NCBI GenBank assembly: GCA_018813765.1
Contig: JAHJBC010000006.1
Location: 1-64,000 of the forward strand
DNA length: 64,000 nt
From: Gammaproteobacteria bacterium
Lineage (GTDB): Bacteria > Pseudomonadota > Gammaproteobacteria > Burkholderiales > Gallionellaceae
Reading direction: 5' to 3'
Each line of letters starts with the position of its first letter. Position 1 is the stretch's first letter. The notes below the pieces were generated by a model. It was given only the letters and a program-made list of their open reading frames with translations, was not told the origin of the DNA and did no database searches. Of this stretch, positions 51,193 to 59,914 are shown piece after piece. The position numbers and the translations under genes were made by a program.

Positions 51193-51215
51193 GTCCATGC
51201 GCATGTTGTGGACAT
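51193..51215. promoter_or_regulatory. Candidate activator site TGTCCA-N11-TGGACA upstream of hyaA
   Basis: An interrupted dyad about 120 bp upstream of the sigma-54-like element, at the distance used by NtrC-family activators such as HoxA/HupR. No activator gene is in the window, so this is pattern-based. Confidence 0.35.
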
Positions 51216-51253
51216 GTACCTTCCGTTCGTTCCTGATCTCCGAGTGTTCCGGT

Positions 51254-51274
51254 TACCCATTCAAAAAATGGGTA
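51254..51274. promoter_or_regulatory. Candidate operator dyad TACCCATT-N5-AATGGGTA
   Basis: A perfect 8-bp inverted repeat with a five-base A-rich centre, about 60 bp upstream of the sigma-54-like element and 160 bp from hyaA. It could be an activator or repressor site; it has no T run and is not a terminator. Confidence 0.45.
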
Positions 51275-51334
51275 TTCGATCTCGTCCCCTCTGAATGCCC
51301 CGTTGCATAAGGCTTTTGCGCCATCCCGTCCGCG

Positions 51335-51350
51335 TGGCACGGAAGTTGTT
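51335..51350 (+). promoter_or_regulatory. Sigma-54-like promoter upstream of hyaA
   Basis: TGGCACG-GAAG-TTGTT matches the -24/-12 consensus TGGCACG-N4-TTGCW except that the -12 GC reads GT. About 90 bp upstream of hyaA. Membrane-bound hydrogenase operons of betaproteobacteria are known to be sigma-54 dependent. Confidence 0.6.
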
Positions 51351-51436
51351 TAGTAGCGCATGCAGGAATGATCTTTTGCCGGTTCGGGTGGAAGGTCGCT
51401 GGAGGGAGCCTGACAAAAAACAACGGGAGAAGATCA

Positions 51437-52522
51437 ATGTCCACTGAAACGTTCTATGAAGTGATGCGGAGGCAGGGTATCTCGCGTCGCAGCTTTCTTA
51501 AATTTTGCAGCCTGACTGCCGCGTCGCTGGGGCTGGCCCCGACCATGGCGCCGCAGATCGCGCATGCGATGGAGACCAAACCGCGCACGCCGGTGATCTG
51601 GCTGCACGGTCTGGAGTGCACCTGCTGTTCCGAATCGTTCATCCGTTCCGCGCACCCGCTGGCGAAAGACGTGGTGTTGTCGATGCTCTCGCTGGATTAC
51701 GACGACACGCTGATGGCCGCCGCCGGACACCAGGCGGAAGAGATCATCGCCACCATCCGCGAAAAATACAAAGGCAACTTCATCCTCGCGGTGGAAGGCA
51801 ACCCGCCGCTGAACGAGGACGGCATGTTCTGCATCCACGGCGGACGTCCGTTCGTGGAAGTGCTCAAAGAGACCGCGGCCGATGCGAAAGCCATCATCTC
51901 CTGGGGTGCATGCGCATCCTGGGGTTGCGTGCAGGCGGCCAAGCCGAATCCGACGCGTGCCACGCCGGTACACAAAGTCATCACCGACAAACCCATCATC
52001 AAGGTACCGGGCTGTCCGCCCATCGCCGAGGTGATGACCGCAGTCGTCACCTACATGCTCACCTTCGACCGCATCCCCGAGCTGGATCGTCAGGGCCGAC
52101 CCAAGATGTTCTACGGCCAGCGCATCCACGACAAATGCTACCGCCGTCCGCACTTCGACGCGGGCCAGTTCGTCGAAGCGTGGGATGACGATGCCGCGCG
52201 CAAAGGTTACTGCCTCTACAAGATGGGCTGCAAAGGTCCCACCACCTACAACGCCTGCTCCACCGTACGCTGGAACGGCGGCGTGTCCTTCCCCATCCAG
52301 TCCGGTCACGGTTGCATCGGTTGCTCGGAAGACGGCTTCTGGGACAAAGGCGGCTTCTACGAGCGCGTCACCGACATCAAGCAGTTCGGCGTGGAATCCA
52401 ACGCCGATGCGGTGGGCGGCACCGTGGCGGGTATCGCGGGTGCGGCAGTCGTTGCGCACGCGGCAGTCAGCGCGCTCACCAAGGCGCTCGATAAGAACGA
52501 TCAGAGCAAGGGAGGCAAATAA
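51437..52522 (+). CDS. hyaA: [NiFe] hydrogenase small subunit (oxygen-tolerant type)
   Basis: Fe-S subunit (HupS/HoxK) of a membrane-bound uptake hydrogenase, 361 residues. A Tat signal is seen ([10 protein letters not shown], then [15 protein letters not shown]). The proximal-cluster region reads [20 protein letters not shown] and [18 protein letters not shown]: both contain the extra cysteine that marks oxygen-tolerant group 1d-type enzymes with a [4Fe-3S] cluster. Later cysteines for medial and distal clusters ([28 protein letters not shown]) are complete. A C-terminal Ala-rich helix ([17 protein letters not shown]) anchors it. Confidence 0.97.
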   Translation: MSTETFYEVMRRQGISRRSFLKFCSLTAASLGLAPTMAPQIAHAMETKPRTPVIWLHGLECTCCSESFIRSAHPLAKDVVLSMLSLDYDDTLMAAAGHQAEEIIATIREKYKGNFILAVEGNPPLNEDGMFCIHGGRPFVEVLKETAADAKAIISWGACASWGCVQAAKPNPTRATPVHKVITDKPIIKVPGCPPIAEVMTAVVTYMLTFDRIPELDRQGRPKMFYGQRIHDKCYRRPHFDAGQFVEAWDDDAARKGYCLYKMGCKGPTTYNACSTVRWNGGVSFPIQSGHGCIGCSEDGFWDKGGFYERVTDIKQFGVESNADAVGGTVAGIAGAAVVAHAAVSALTKALDKNDQSKGGK

Positions 52523-52524
52523 TC

Positions 52525-54324
52525 ATGTCAGCTTACGAAACCCAGGGCTTCAAGCTCGACAATAGCGGCAAGCGTGTGGTGGTCGATCCGGTCTGCCGCA
52601 TCGAAGGTCACCTGCGCGTCGAAGTGAACCTCGACAGCAACAACGTGATCCGCAACGCGGTCTCCACCGGCACCATGTGGCGCGGACTGGAAGTGATCCT
52701 CAAGGGCCGCGACCCGCGCGATGCCTGGGCCTTCACCGAGCGCATCTGCGGTGTCTGCACCGGCACGCACGCGCTCACTTCGGTGCGCGCTGTGGAAGAT
52801 GCGCTGGCGATCGATATCCCCGAGAACGCAAACACCATCCGCAACCTGATGCAGTTGAACCTGTATGTGCACGATCACCTGGTGCACTTCTACCACCTGC
52901 ACGCGCTGGACTGGGTGGATGTGGTGAGCGCGCTCAAGGCGGATCCGAAGAAGACTTCGGAACTGGCGCAGAGCATCTCGTCCTGGCCGCTGTCGTCGCC
53001 CGGCTATTTCCGCGATGTGCAGAACCGCCTGAAGAAGTTCGTCGAATCCGGCCAGCTCGGCCCGTTCAGCAACGGCTACTGGGGCAGCCCGGCGTACAAG
53101 CTGCCGCCGGAAGCGAACCTGATGGCGGTGACGCACTATCTCGAAGCGCTCGATTTCCAGAAGGAGATCGTCAAGGTCCACACCATCTTCGGCGGCAAGA
53201 ACCCGCACCCGAACTGGCTGGTGGGCGGCGTGCCCTGCGCGATCAATGTGCACGACACCGGAGCCGTCGGCGCGATCAACATGGAACGCCTCAATCTGGT
53301 GAAGAGCATCATCGACCGCAGCAAGGAGTTCGTGGAGAAGGTGTACATCCCCGATCTGCTCGCCATCGCTTCGTTCTACAAGGGCTGGGGTTACGGCGGC
53401 GGTCTGTCGTCGAAGAACATCCTCTCCTACGGCGACATCCCGCAGCGCGCCAACGATTACGAAGCGCCCAATCTGCTGCTTCCGCGCGGCGCGATTATCA
53501 ACGGCGACCTGTCCAAGATCCACGCGGTGGATCTGCGCGATCCCGAGGAGATCCAGGAATTCGTCAATCACTCCTGGTACAAGTACGCCGACGAGAGCAA
53601 AGGCCTGCACCCGTGGGACGGCGTCACCGAGCCGAACTACGCACCCGAAGGCCCGAACTTCAAAGGCACGCGCACCAAGATCGAGGCGCTGGACGAGAGC
53701 GGCAAATATTCCTGGATCAAGGCGCCGCGCTGGAAAGGCAACGCCATGGAAGTCGGCTGCCTGTCGCGCATGGTGCTGGGTTATGTGCAGCCCAAGCAGT
53801 ATCCCTTCATCAAGGACACCATCGACAGCGTGCTGCACAAGCTCGATCTGCCGGTGACCGCGCTGTTCTCGACACTGGGCCGCACCGCGGCACGCGGCAT
53901 CGAGACGCTGTATTGCGCCGACCTGCAGGTGCAGCAGTTCGACAAGCTGATGGCCAGCCTGAAAGCGGGTGACACTTCCACCGCCAACGTCGAGAAGTGG
54001 GAGCCAAGCAAGTGGCCGAAGGAGGCGAAGGGCGTGGGCTTCACCGAAGCACCGCGCGGCGCGCTGGGTCACTGGATCAAGATCAAGGACACCAAGATCG
54101 ACAACTACCAGTGCGTGGTGCCGACCACCTGGAACGGCAGTCCGCGCGATGCCAAGGGACAGATCGGCGCGTTCGAGGCTTCGCTGATGAACACGCCGCT
54201 GGCCAAAGCCGACCAACCGCTGGAGATACTGCGCACCCTGCACAGCTTCGACCCCTGCCTCGCGTGTTCAACACACGTCATGTCGCCGGACGGGCAAGAG
54301 ATGAGCAAGGTCACGGTCCGCTAA
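52525..54324 (+). CDS. hyaB: [NiFe] hydrogenase large subunit
   Basis: Catalytic subunit (HupL/HoxG), 599 residues. The NiFe site cysteines are [10 protein letters not shown] near residue 73 and DPCLACSTH near 576; a 15-residue tail after that His is the piece removed by the maturation protease. The N-terminal [10 protein letters not shown] is also standard. It starts two bases after the small-subunit stop behind GGGAGGCAAA. Exported with the small subunit through Tat. Confidence 0.98.
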   Translation: MSAYETQGFKLDNSGKRVVVDPVCRIEGHLRVEVNLDSNNVIRNAVSTGTMWRGLEVILKGRDPRDAWAFTERICGVCTGTHALTSVRAVEDALAIDIPENANTIRNLMQLNLYVHDHLVHFYHLHALDWVDVVSALKADPKKTSELAQSISSWPLSSPGYFRDVQNRLKKFVESGQLGPFSNGYWGSPAYKLPPEANLMAVTHYLEALDFQKEIVKVHTIFGGKNPHPNWLVGGVPCAINVHDTGAVGAINMERLNLVKSIIDRSKEFVEKVYIPDLLAIASFYKGWGYGGGLSSKNILSYGDIPQRANDYEAPNLLLPRGAIINGDLSKIHAVDLRDPEEIQEFVNHSWYKYADESKGLHPWDGVTEPNYAPEGPNFKGTRTKIEALDESGKYSWIKAPRWKGNAMEVGCLSRMVLGYVQPKQYPFIKDTIDSVLHKLDLPVTALFSTLGRTAARGIETLYCADLQVQQFDKLMASLKAGDTSTANVEKWEPSKWPKEAKGVGFTEAPRGALGHWIKIKDTKIDNYQCVVPTTWNGSPRDAKGQIGAFEASLMNTPLAKADQPLEILRTLHSFDPCLACSTHVMSPDGQEMSKVTVR

Positions 54325-54345
54325 CGCGCACGAAAGGAGACTGTC

Positions 54346-55050
54346 ATGTCAGCAAAAACTGAAGTCGACGAAGCGGCGCTCACCGCGGCGGGCAACACGG
54401 TGTACGTGTACGAGGCCCCGGTGCGTGCCTGGCACTGGATCAACGTGCTGTGCATCATCACGCTGAGCATCACCGGCTGGTTCATCGCCAGCCCGCTGCC
54501 CAGCGTGAGCGGCGAGGCGAGCGAGAACTTTTTGATGGGCTACATCCGCTTCGCGCATTTTGCGGCGGGTTATGTGTTCGCCATCGGCCTGCTGGTGCGG
54601 CTGTACTGGGCGTTCGTGGGCAACCACCACGCGAAGCAGTTGTTCATGCTGCCGGTGACCGACAAGAAGTGGTGGGCCGGGATGGCCAAGGAGATACGCT
54701 GGTATCTGTATCTCGAAAAACAGCCGAACAAATACATCGGCCACAATCCGCTCGGGCATTTGTTCATGTTCTGTGCCATCACGCTGGGCGGTACCTTCAT
54801 GCTGGTCACCGGCTTCGCGCTGTACGGCGAAGGCGCGCAGGAAGGGCACTGGTCGCACTGGTTGTTCACCAGCTGGGTCATCCCGCTGTTCGGGCAGAGC
54901 CAGGCGGTGCACAGCTGGCATCACCTCATCGCTTGGGGCATCGTGGTGTTCGTGATCCTGCATGTATACACGGCGATCCGCGAAGACATCATGTCGCGCC
55001 AGACCATGATCAGCGCGATCATCGACGGCAAGCGCACTTTCCGTGAGTAA
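54346..55050 (+). CDS. hyaC: Hydrogenase b-type cytochrome subunit
   Basis: A 234-residue di-heme membrane subunit linking the hydrogenase to quinone. Four helices; heme-ligand histidines in APVRAWHWINVLCI, YIRFAHFAAGYVFA and HSWHHLIAWGIVVFVILHVY. It matches the Ni/Fe-hydrogenase cytochrome b family and follows hyaB by about 20 bp with AAAGGAGAC. Confidence 0.96.
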   Translation: MSAKTEVDEAALTAAGNTVYVYEAPVRAWHWINVLCIITLSITGWFIASPLPSVSGEASENFLMGYIRFAHFAAGYVFAIGLLVRLYWAFVGNHHAKQLFMLPVTDKKWWAGMAKEIRWYLYLEKQPNKYIGHNPLGHLFMFCAITLGGTFMLVTGFALYGEGAQEGHWSHWLFTSWVIPLFGQSQAVHSWHHLIAWGIVVFVILHVYTAIREDIMSRQTMISAIIDGKRTFRE

Positions 55051-55095
55051 AGGGTCAAGTCTTCCCTTGCGGCAACCTTCCCTTAAGATCGAGCA

Positions 55096-55425
55096 ATGCC
55101 GCAAGAGTTGAGAGCAAACGCGGGCGAACGCCCGCGTTTCTTTTGGGCCGCCCCGCGCGCGCCCGTCCATCCCGGGCAGTTTCTCGACTCCCGGTATCTG
55201 CAACCCGGCCACATCTCGCAAGAGGCGCTGGCCGCGGCCCTCGGCATCTCCCGCCGCCGCATCAACGAGCTGGCATGTGGTAAGCGCGCTGTCACCCCCG
55301 ACACGGCAGTGCGGCTGGCCCTGCATTTCGGCACGGATGTGGCGTTCTGGCTGGAGATGCAGTTCGGCTGGGACCTGCATCAGGCGCAACAACTTTACTA
55401 TCGTAAGGTTAAGAATCGGGTGTAG
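55096..55425 (+). CDS. HigA-like XRE-family DNA-binding protein, no toxin partner
   Basis: A 109-residue protein. HPGQFLDSRYLQPGHISQEA, AAALGISRRRINELACGKRA and DTAVRLALHFGTDVAFWLEM are the HigA/VapI antitoxin helix-turn-helix pattern. No HigB-type toxin lies on either side; it stands alone between the structural genes and the maturation genes of the hydrogenase. It may have been taken over as a regulator of this cluster. The start codon has only a weak ribosome site. Confidence 0.82.
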   Translation: MPQELRANAGERPRFFWAAPRAPVHPGQFLDSRYLQPGHISQEALAAALGISRRRINELACGKRAVTPDTAVRLALHFGTDVAFWLEMQFGWDLHQAQQLYYRKVKNRV

Positions 55426-55524
55426 TGTCTCGGTACTGGCAAGCTAATATCCACATATAAATACTCGGTTTAGGGCGCTGCCGAGTAACTTGTTAATTTC
55501 AATAATAAAAAGGTTTATTGCGGC

Positions 55525-55540
55525 TGGCATGAGTCGTGCT
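55525..55540 (+). promoter_or_regulatory. Sigma-54-like promoter upstream of hyaD
   Basis: TGGCATG-AGTC-GTGCT has GG and GC exactly ten bases apart, the invariant sigma-54 spacing. It lies about 30 bp before hyaD, so the accessory genes may have their own promoter matching the one before hyaA. Confidence 0.5.
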
Positions 55541-55557
55541 GTTACACGGGGTGTAAC
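55541..55557. promoter_or_regulatory. Perfect dyad GTTACAC-GGG-GTGTAAC before hyaD
   Basis: A 7-bp perfect inverted repeat placed between the sigma-54-like element and the GGGAGG ribosome site. It could bind a regulator (the HigA-like protein is a candidate) or fold in the mRNA leader. Confidence 0.5.
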
Positions 55558-55571
55558 AAGGGAGGATGAAT

Positions 55572-56183
55572 ATGAAAAAAACAGAATTGCTGATACTCGG
55601 AATCGGCAACATCTTGTGGGCAGACGAAGGTTTCGGCGTGCGCTGCGTCGAGGCGATCAGCGCCGCTTACGAGTTCGATCCCAACGTGACTGTGCTGGAC
55701 GGCGGCACCCAGGGCCTCTACCTGCTTCCCTTTATTGAAGACGCGCGCCGCCTGATCGTGTTCGATGCCGTGGATTACGGCAAGACGCCGGGCGAGATGG
55801 TGATCGCGAAGGACGGCGAAGTGCCGCGCTTCATGGGTGCGAAGAAGATGAGCCTGCACCAGACCGGCTTCCAGGAAGTCATCGCCTGCGCCTCGCTGGC
55901 CGACCGCCTGCCCGAAGCCATGACGCTGATCGGCGTGCAACCCGAGCAACTGGAAGATTTCGGCGGCAGCCTGCGCGATGTGGTCAAGGCGCAGATCCCG
56001 CGCGCCATCGAGATCGCGCTGCTGCAGATGCGGCAGTGGGGCATCACCTACGCGCCGCGCCGTTTGCAAACGGTCGACAAGCACCAGCATGTGTTGAGCA
56101 TGGACGAGTACGAAGCGGGCAGGCCTTCGGAAGAACTTGCCTGCCGTTTCGGCGACGAGCGCTTCATTCCGGGATCGGTCTGA
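55572..56183 (+). CDS. hyaD: Hydrogenase maturation protease
   Basis: Endopeptidase that trims the large-subunit C-terminus after nickel insertion. 203 residues. LILGIGNILWADEGFGVRC carries the first nickel-sensing acidic residue, IVFDAVDYG the second, and MSLHQTGFQEV the conserved His. I chose the second ATG because GGAGG lies six bases before it and touches the first. Confidence 0.95.
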   Translation: MKKTELLILGIGNILWADEGFGVRCVEAISAAYEFDPNVTVLDGGTQGLYLLPFIEDARRLIVFDAVDYGKTPGEMVIAKDGEVPRFMGAKKMSLHQTGFQEVIACASLADRLPEAMTLIGVQPEQLEDFGGSLRDVVKAQIPRAIEIALLQMRQWGITYAPRRLQTVDKHQHVLSMDEYEAGRPSEELACRFGDERFIPGSV

Positions 56184-56184
56184 C

Positions 56185-56493
56185 ATGTGTCTCGGCATCC
56201 CCATGCAAGTCCTCGAAGTGCACGAAACCACCGCGCTGTGCGAAGGCCGTAACGGCCGACAGTTGATCAACACCATGCTGGTTGGCAAGGTGCAAGCCGG
56301 ACAGTGGCTGCTCACCTTTCTAGACGCCGGGCGCGAGATCATCGATGCTGAACAGGCCGCGCTGGTGAACGACGCACTGGACGGATTGCAGGCGGTGGCC
56401 GATGGCGGCGAGATGGATATGGATAGATTCTTCGGCGATCTGGTGAACCGCGAACCGCAGTTGCCGGAATTTTTGAGAAAGGAAAACGCATGA
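56185..56493 (+). CDS. hypC: HypC/HupF-family hydrogenase chaperone
   Basis: A 102-residue OB-fold chaperone starting MCLGIPMQVLEV, where Cys2 is essential for carrying the Fe(CN)2CO unit with HypD. It is longer at the C-terminus than canonical HypC (about 80-90), resembling the dedicated HupF/HoxL paralogue. A separate general HypC may be encoded beyond the window. It overlaps the next gene. Confidence 0.92.
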   Translation: MCLGIPMQVLEVHETTALCEGRNGRQLINTMLVGKVQAGQWLLTFLDAGREIIDAEQAALVNDALDGLQAVADGGEMDMDRFFGDLVNREPQLPEFLRKENA

Positions 56494-56972
56494 GCGAGAC
56501 AGTGGAATTTGCGGCAGTACGCGCGGCGGAGATGAAGGCGGGTTTCAACAAACTGCTGGAACGCCTGCGCGCGCAGAGCAAGATCACGCTGCTGGACGAG
56601 GAAGGGCTGGAATCCTTCGTCATGGCGGGCGGCGACGGCATGGTGCTGTTCACGCAGGAACCCGACCAGCAACCCGAGACCTGGGACGTGGCGGTTATCC
56701 TGCCCGAAGTGCTCAAGCTGACCGGCGACAGACTGCGCGCCGCGATCATCTCGCCCGAACTGGCGCGCAAGGAGAAGGCGCGCTTCGGCATCACGCGCTG
56801 GCCCTCGCTGGTGTTCGTGCGCGACGGCGACTATGTCGGCGTGATCGACGGCATGCGCAACTGGGAGGAATACACACGCGAGATTGCGGCCATGATGAAC
56901 AAACCGACGGGGCGTGCGCCGTCGGTGGGGATTCCGGTGATGGCGGCGGGTGAACCGTCGGCTTGCAATTAA
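56490..56972 (+). CDS. hyaE: HyaE/HupG hydrogenase expression protein
   Basis: A 160-residue thioredoxin-fold chaperone without a CXXC site. WDVAVILPEVLKLTGDRLRA, KARFGITRWPSLVFVRDGDY and GVIDGMRNWEEY match HyaE/HoxO/HupG, which protects or checks the Tat-targeted small subunit. ATG overlaps the hypC stop. Confidence 0.9.
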   Translation: MSETVEFAAVRAAEMKAGFNKLLERLRAQSKITLLDEEGLESFVMAGGDGMVLFTQEPDQQPETWDVAVILPEVLKLTGDRLRAAIISPELARKEKARFGITRWPSLVFVRDGDYVGVIDGMRNWEEYTREIAAMMNKPTGRAPSVGIPVMAAGEPSACN

Positions 56973-56983
56973 AAACAGGCTTT

Positions 56984-57047
56984 GTGGGAGCGCCGACGTC
57001 CCGTCGGCAAGGATGTTTGAATGTGCCGACGAGACGTCGGCGCTCCC
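56984..57047. repeat. REP pair, GGAG-CGCCGACG family, copy 3
   Basis: The same pair as before hyaA, now between hyaE and hyaF inside the maturation gene run. Confidence 0.9.
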
Positions 57048-57071
57048 AAACAACATAATAAGGAGCAGACC

Positions 57072-57947
57072 ATGATGAAAGAATTCCCCCTCCCCGTCGT
57101 TGCCGTCGGCCCCGGTTCCCAACCCGAAGAAGACGAGTCGCTGCAATACTTGCCATTGCCCAGCGCGATGATGACTTTTGCGCTGCCGGTGATCAACGAC
57201 GAGGCCGATCCTGCGCTGATGGCGGAGGCATGTCGCATCGTTGAAAGACTGCGCGACGAGATGCAGGCCACGCCGCTGGATTCGGCGACCATACCGACCA
57301 TGGAGTTGCAGGGTATGGATGCCGATGTCGTACGCCTGCTCAACCAGACCATGGGCGAGGGCGAGGTGAGCATCGCGGTGCGCGGCTCGGGCCAGTACCG
57401 TATCCAGGAGACAGTGTTCGCCGGGGTTTGGCGCGTGCACGAATTCGCCACCGACGGACGCCTGATCGGCGACACCCTCATGGCCTGCGCGATCCCGCCC
57501 ATGGTGGAGCAATGGGCGCAGGACGGGGTGTCGCTGGAGTGCTCCATCCCGCAGCAGCAAGCGGGGCTGATGAACGCGCCGGCCGTGCTGACCGAGATCG
57601 TCGGCAAGGCCAAAGGATACAAGGCAGGCGATGCGGCGCATGTGATCAACCTGACGCTGCTGCCGATGTCGCCGGAGGACATCGATTGCCTGACACAGAC
57701 GCTGGGCGCGGGCGCGGTGACTATCCTGTCGCGCGGCTACGGCAACTGCCGCATCACCAGCACCAGACTGCCGCACGTGTGGTGGGTACAATACTTCAAC
57801 AGCATGGATACGCTGATCCTCAACACCGTCGAAGTCGGCGGCGTGCCGGAAGTAGCGCAGGCTTCGACGGAAGACTACGAGGACAGCATGGAACGGCTGG
57901 GCGAGTGGCTGCAGGTGATGCAGGCGACGGAGAATGTGGACGACTGA
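57072..57947 (+). CDS. hyaF: HyaF/HupH hydrogenase expression protein
   Basis: A 291-residue protein needed for small-subunit maturation. It begins with KEFPLPVVAVGPGSQPEEDE, typical of HupH/HoxQ, and has LEYLPLP-like LQYLPLPSAMMTF, GEVSIAVRGSGQYRIQETVF and a C-terminal repeat of the same fold (GAVTILSRGYGNCRITST, VWWVQYFNSMDTLIL). Strong AAGGAGCAGACC before the ATG. Confidence 0.92.
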   Translation: MMKEFPLPVVAVGPGSQPEEDESLQYLPLPSAMMTFALPVINDEADPALMAEACRIVERLRDEMQATPLDSATIPTMELQGMDADVVRLLNQTMGEGEVSIAVRGSGQYRIQETVFAGVWRVHEFATDGRLIGDTLMACAIPPMVEQWAQDGVSLECSIPQQQAGLMNAPAVLTEIVGKAKGYKAGDAAHVINLTLLPMSPEDIDCLTQTLGAGAVTILSRGYGNCRITSTRLPHVWWVQYFNSMDTLILNTVEVGGVPEVAQASTEDYEDSMERLGEWLQVMQATENVDD

Positions 57948-57948
57948 T

Positions 57949-58167
57949 ATGGCGATGTTCGAAGGGTCTTTCCTCGGCGACAACGAAAAACTGTCCGATG
58001 ATGCGGCGCGGATGGAATGCGGAATCTGCTGGGAGGTGTACGATCCTGTCCTGGGCGATCCGGTTTGGCAGATTGCGCCGGGTACGCCGTTTTCGCAGTT
58101 GCCTGAGCACTGGACCTGCCCGAATTGCGATGCGCCCAAGCATAAATTTATGGTGGAGAACGCGTGA
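57949..58167 (+). CDS. hupI: Rubredoxin of the hydrogenase cluster (HupI)
   Basis: A 72-residue rubredoxin with the two metal loops CGICWEVYDP and CPNCDAPK. Hydrogenase-associated rubredoxins (HupI/HoxR) are linked to making or protecting the small-subunit clusters in air. It directly follows hyaF. A start 15 bases upstream is possible but would overlap hyaF. Confidence 0.93.
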   Translation: MAMFEGSFLGDNEKLSDDAARMECGICWEVYDPVLGDPVWQIAPGTPFSQLPEHWTCPNCDAPKHKFMVENA

Positions 58168-58311
58168 ATTCAAATTCAGCTAGGTACGGACACAGATATA
58201 CGCGGTGGAACAACTTCATTAATGTTCTACGCAGACCGGAATATCCCCTCTGTAACAAGGGGAGAGGCGCGGCGAGACGGTTCTCGTACGTGCCTGGCTC
58301 AATGGATTGCC

Positions 58312-58833
58312 ATGACTATTGATCCTGCCGGAAAACTGGAAGCGGTATTCAGCGACATCGCCGCCACGCGCATGGCGGGCCTGCCGATCTGTAACGAGGC
58401 GCTGCGCGTCGAAGCGGTGGGTTTTCGCGAGTGGCAGGGGCATTGGGTGGGTGTGCTGGTCACGCCGTGGACAATCAGTCTGGCGCTGATGCCGGGCGAA
58501 GGCGGGCCGCTGAAGACATTGGGGCCGGACGAGAAGATGAGCTGGGAATTCCCTTCCGGCAAGTACGAGTTCATGGGACTTAACGAACCGGCGCTGGGCA
58601 CCTGCCAGACCTGTTCGCTGATCTCGCCGGTGATCCATATCGAACGGCATGAGGATGCGGTGGCGGTGGCGGAGCAGGTGATGACGGCCTTGTTCGCCGT
58701 GGACAAGCCGGATGTGATCCGCGACGAGGAGCGCAAGCAGATGTTCGAGGCGGCGCGCATGAAGGGCGAGCCGGTGGCCGCCCAGGAGGTTTCGCGGCGC
58801 GATTTCCTGCGCGGCGCTTTTTTGGGGATGTAG
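58312..58833 (+). CDS. hupJ: [NiFe] hydrogenase assembly chaperone HybE/HupJ
   Basis: A 173-residue chaperone: RMAGLPICNEALRVEAVGFR, GVLVTPWTISLALMPGEGGP, KMSWEFPSGKYEFMGLNEPA and LGTCQTCSLISP match HybE/HoxT/HupJ. The last residues, VSRRDFLRGAFLGM, look like a twin-arginine motif but sit at the C-terminus. An in-frame ATG at 58222 would add 30 residues without family support. Confidence 0.88.
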   Translation: MTIDPAGKLEAVFSDIAATRMAGLPICNEALRVEAVGFREWQGHWVGVLVTPWTISLALMPGEGGPLKTLGPDEKMSWEFPSGKYEFMGLNEPALGTCQTCSLISPVIHIERHEDAVAVAEQVMTALFAVDKPDVIRDEERKQMFEAARMKGEPVAAQEVSRRDFLRGAFLGM

Positions 58834-58837
58834 CTGG

Positions 58838-59914
58838 ATGGATGCAGGCAAGTTGACGCTGGGTGTGGTGTGGGACGGCGAGTCGGTCGTGGCGACGGAG
58901 ATCACTTCCACGCGGCCGATGGCCGCACAGGTGCTGAAAGGCAAGACGCCGACACAAGTGGTGCAGATCGTGCCGCTGCTGTTCAGCGTGTGCGGACGGG
59001 CGCAGGGCGCGGCGGCCAGCGTCGCATTACTGGCGGCGATGCGCGAGGAAAGTCCCGCGGTCGCGGCGATGGAACGCAGCATCGTGTGCGAGGCCTTGCA
59101 GGAACATCTCTGGCGCATGATGCTGGACTGGCCCGACCTGCTCGGCATCCCGCAGGACGACAAGCAGTTCGCCCGCTGGTTCGCGATGTTGCGCAGCATC
59201 GGTATGGGTGAGGCGGAATTGGCGGGCTTCCGCCACGAGTTTGAGCGCGATGCGCTGGGCATGACGACGGCGGAATGGCGCAAGATGACGACATACGCCG
59301 GGGTGCAGGCGTGGTGGCGCAAATCGGAAAGCGTGCTGGCGCGGGTATTGTCCAAGCTGGACGGATTGCAGCAGAGCCGCAACACCCGCAACGAGGCGCG
59401 TCTGCTGCCGGCCTGGTCGGCGGCCGAGGCCTTGCAGGCCTGTACCGGGAAGTGGGATGTACGATTCGCGGCGCGGCCGGAATGGCTGGGCGCGGCGGCG
59501 GAGACGGGCGCGTGGAGCTACCACGCCGACAGCCCGCTGTTGCGCGACGTATGGCAGCAGAGCGGCTCCAAGGCGCTCACGCGCGTGCTGGCGCGGTTGC
59601 TGGACATGGTCGAACTGGCCGGCGGCACTGCCGCACCGCGCCTGAGCATGGCGAGCCCGGCAGCCGACGAAGGTGTCGCGGCGGTGCGCACCGCGCGCGG
59701 CCTGCTGCTGCATCGCGTGCGGCTGGACGGCGATATGGTGGCGGACTACCAGATCATCGCGCCGACCGAGTGGAACTTCCATCCGGCCGGGTCGTTTGCG
59801 CAGGACCTGTGCGGTCTGGCGGAACACGACGGCGGGCTGCTGGAGTTCCGCGCGCAGATCGAAGTGATGTCGCTCGATCCCTGCGTGGTGTACGAGGTCG
59901 AGATAAGAGGATGA
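58838..59914 (+). CDS. hupK: HupK hydrogenase expression/formation protein
   Basis: A 358-residue protein distantly resembling the hydrogenase large subunit but without its NiFe cysteines: PTQVVQIVPLLFSVCGRAQG is a relic of the L1 region and LEFRAQIEVMSLDPCVVYEV of the L2 region (DPC). HupK/HoxV is thought to act as a scaffold for cofactor assembly. Its stop codon lies inside the left end of a 184-bp inverted-repeat element. Confidence 0.88.
   Translation: MDAGKLTLGVVWDGESVVATEITSTRPMAAQVLKGKTPTQVVQIVPLLFSVCGRAQGAAASVALLAAMREESPAVAAMERSIVCEALQEHLWRMMLDWPDLLGIPQDDKQFARWFAMLRSIGMGEAELAGFRHEFERDALGMTTAEWRKMTTYAGVQAWWRKSESVLARVLSKLDGLQQSRNTRNEARLLPAWSAAEALQACTGKWDVRFAARPEWLGAAAETGAWSYHADSPLLRDVWQQSGSKALTRVLARLLDMVELAGGTAAPRLSMASPAADEGVAAVRTARGLLLHRVRLDGDMVADYQIIAPTEWNFHPAGSFAQDLCGLAEHDGGLLEFRAQIEVMSLDPCVVYEVEIRG

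Noticed and set aside
55462-55487. Terminator after the HigA-like gene (TACTCGG-N12-CCGAGTA)
   Set aside because: The dyad is real but has a 12-base loop and no T run, so I do not call it a terminator.
55542-58139. Minus-strand open frame of about 860 codons opposite the hydrogenase maturation genes
   Set aside because: It spans several well-identified plus-strand genes and two intergenic gaps, including a REP pair; a shadow.
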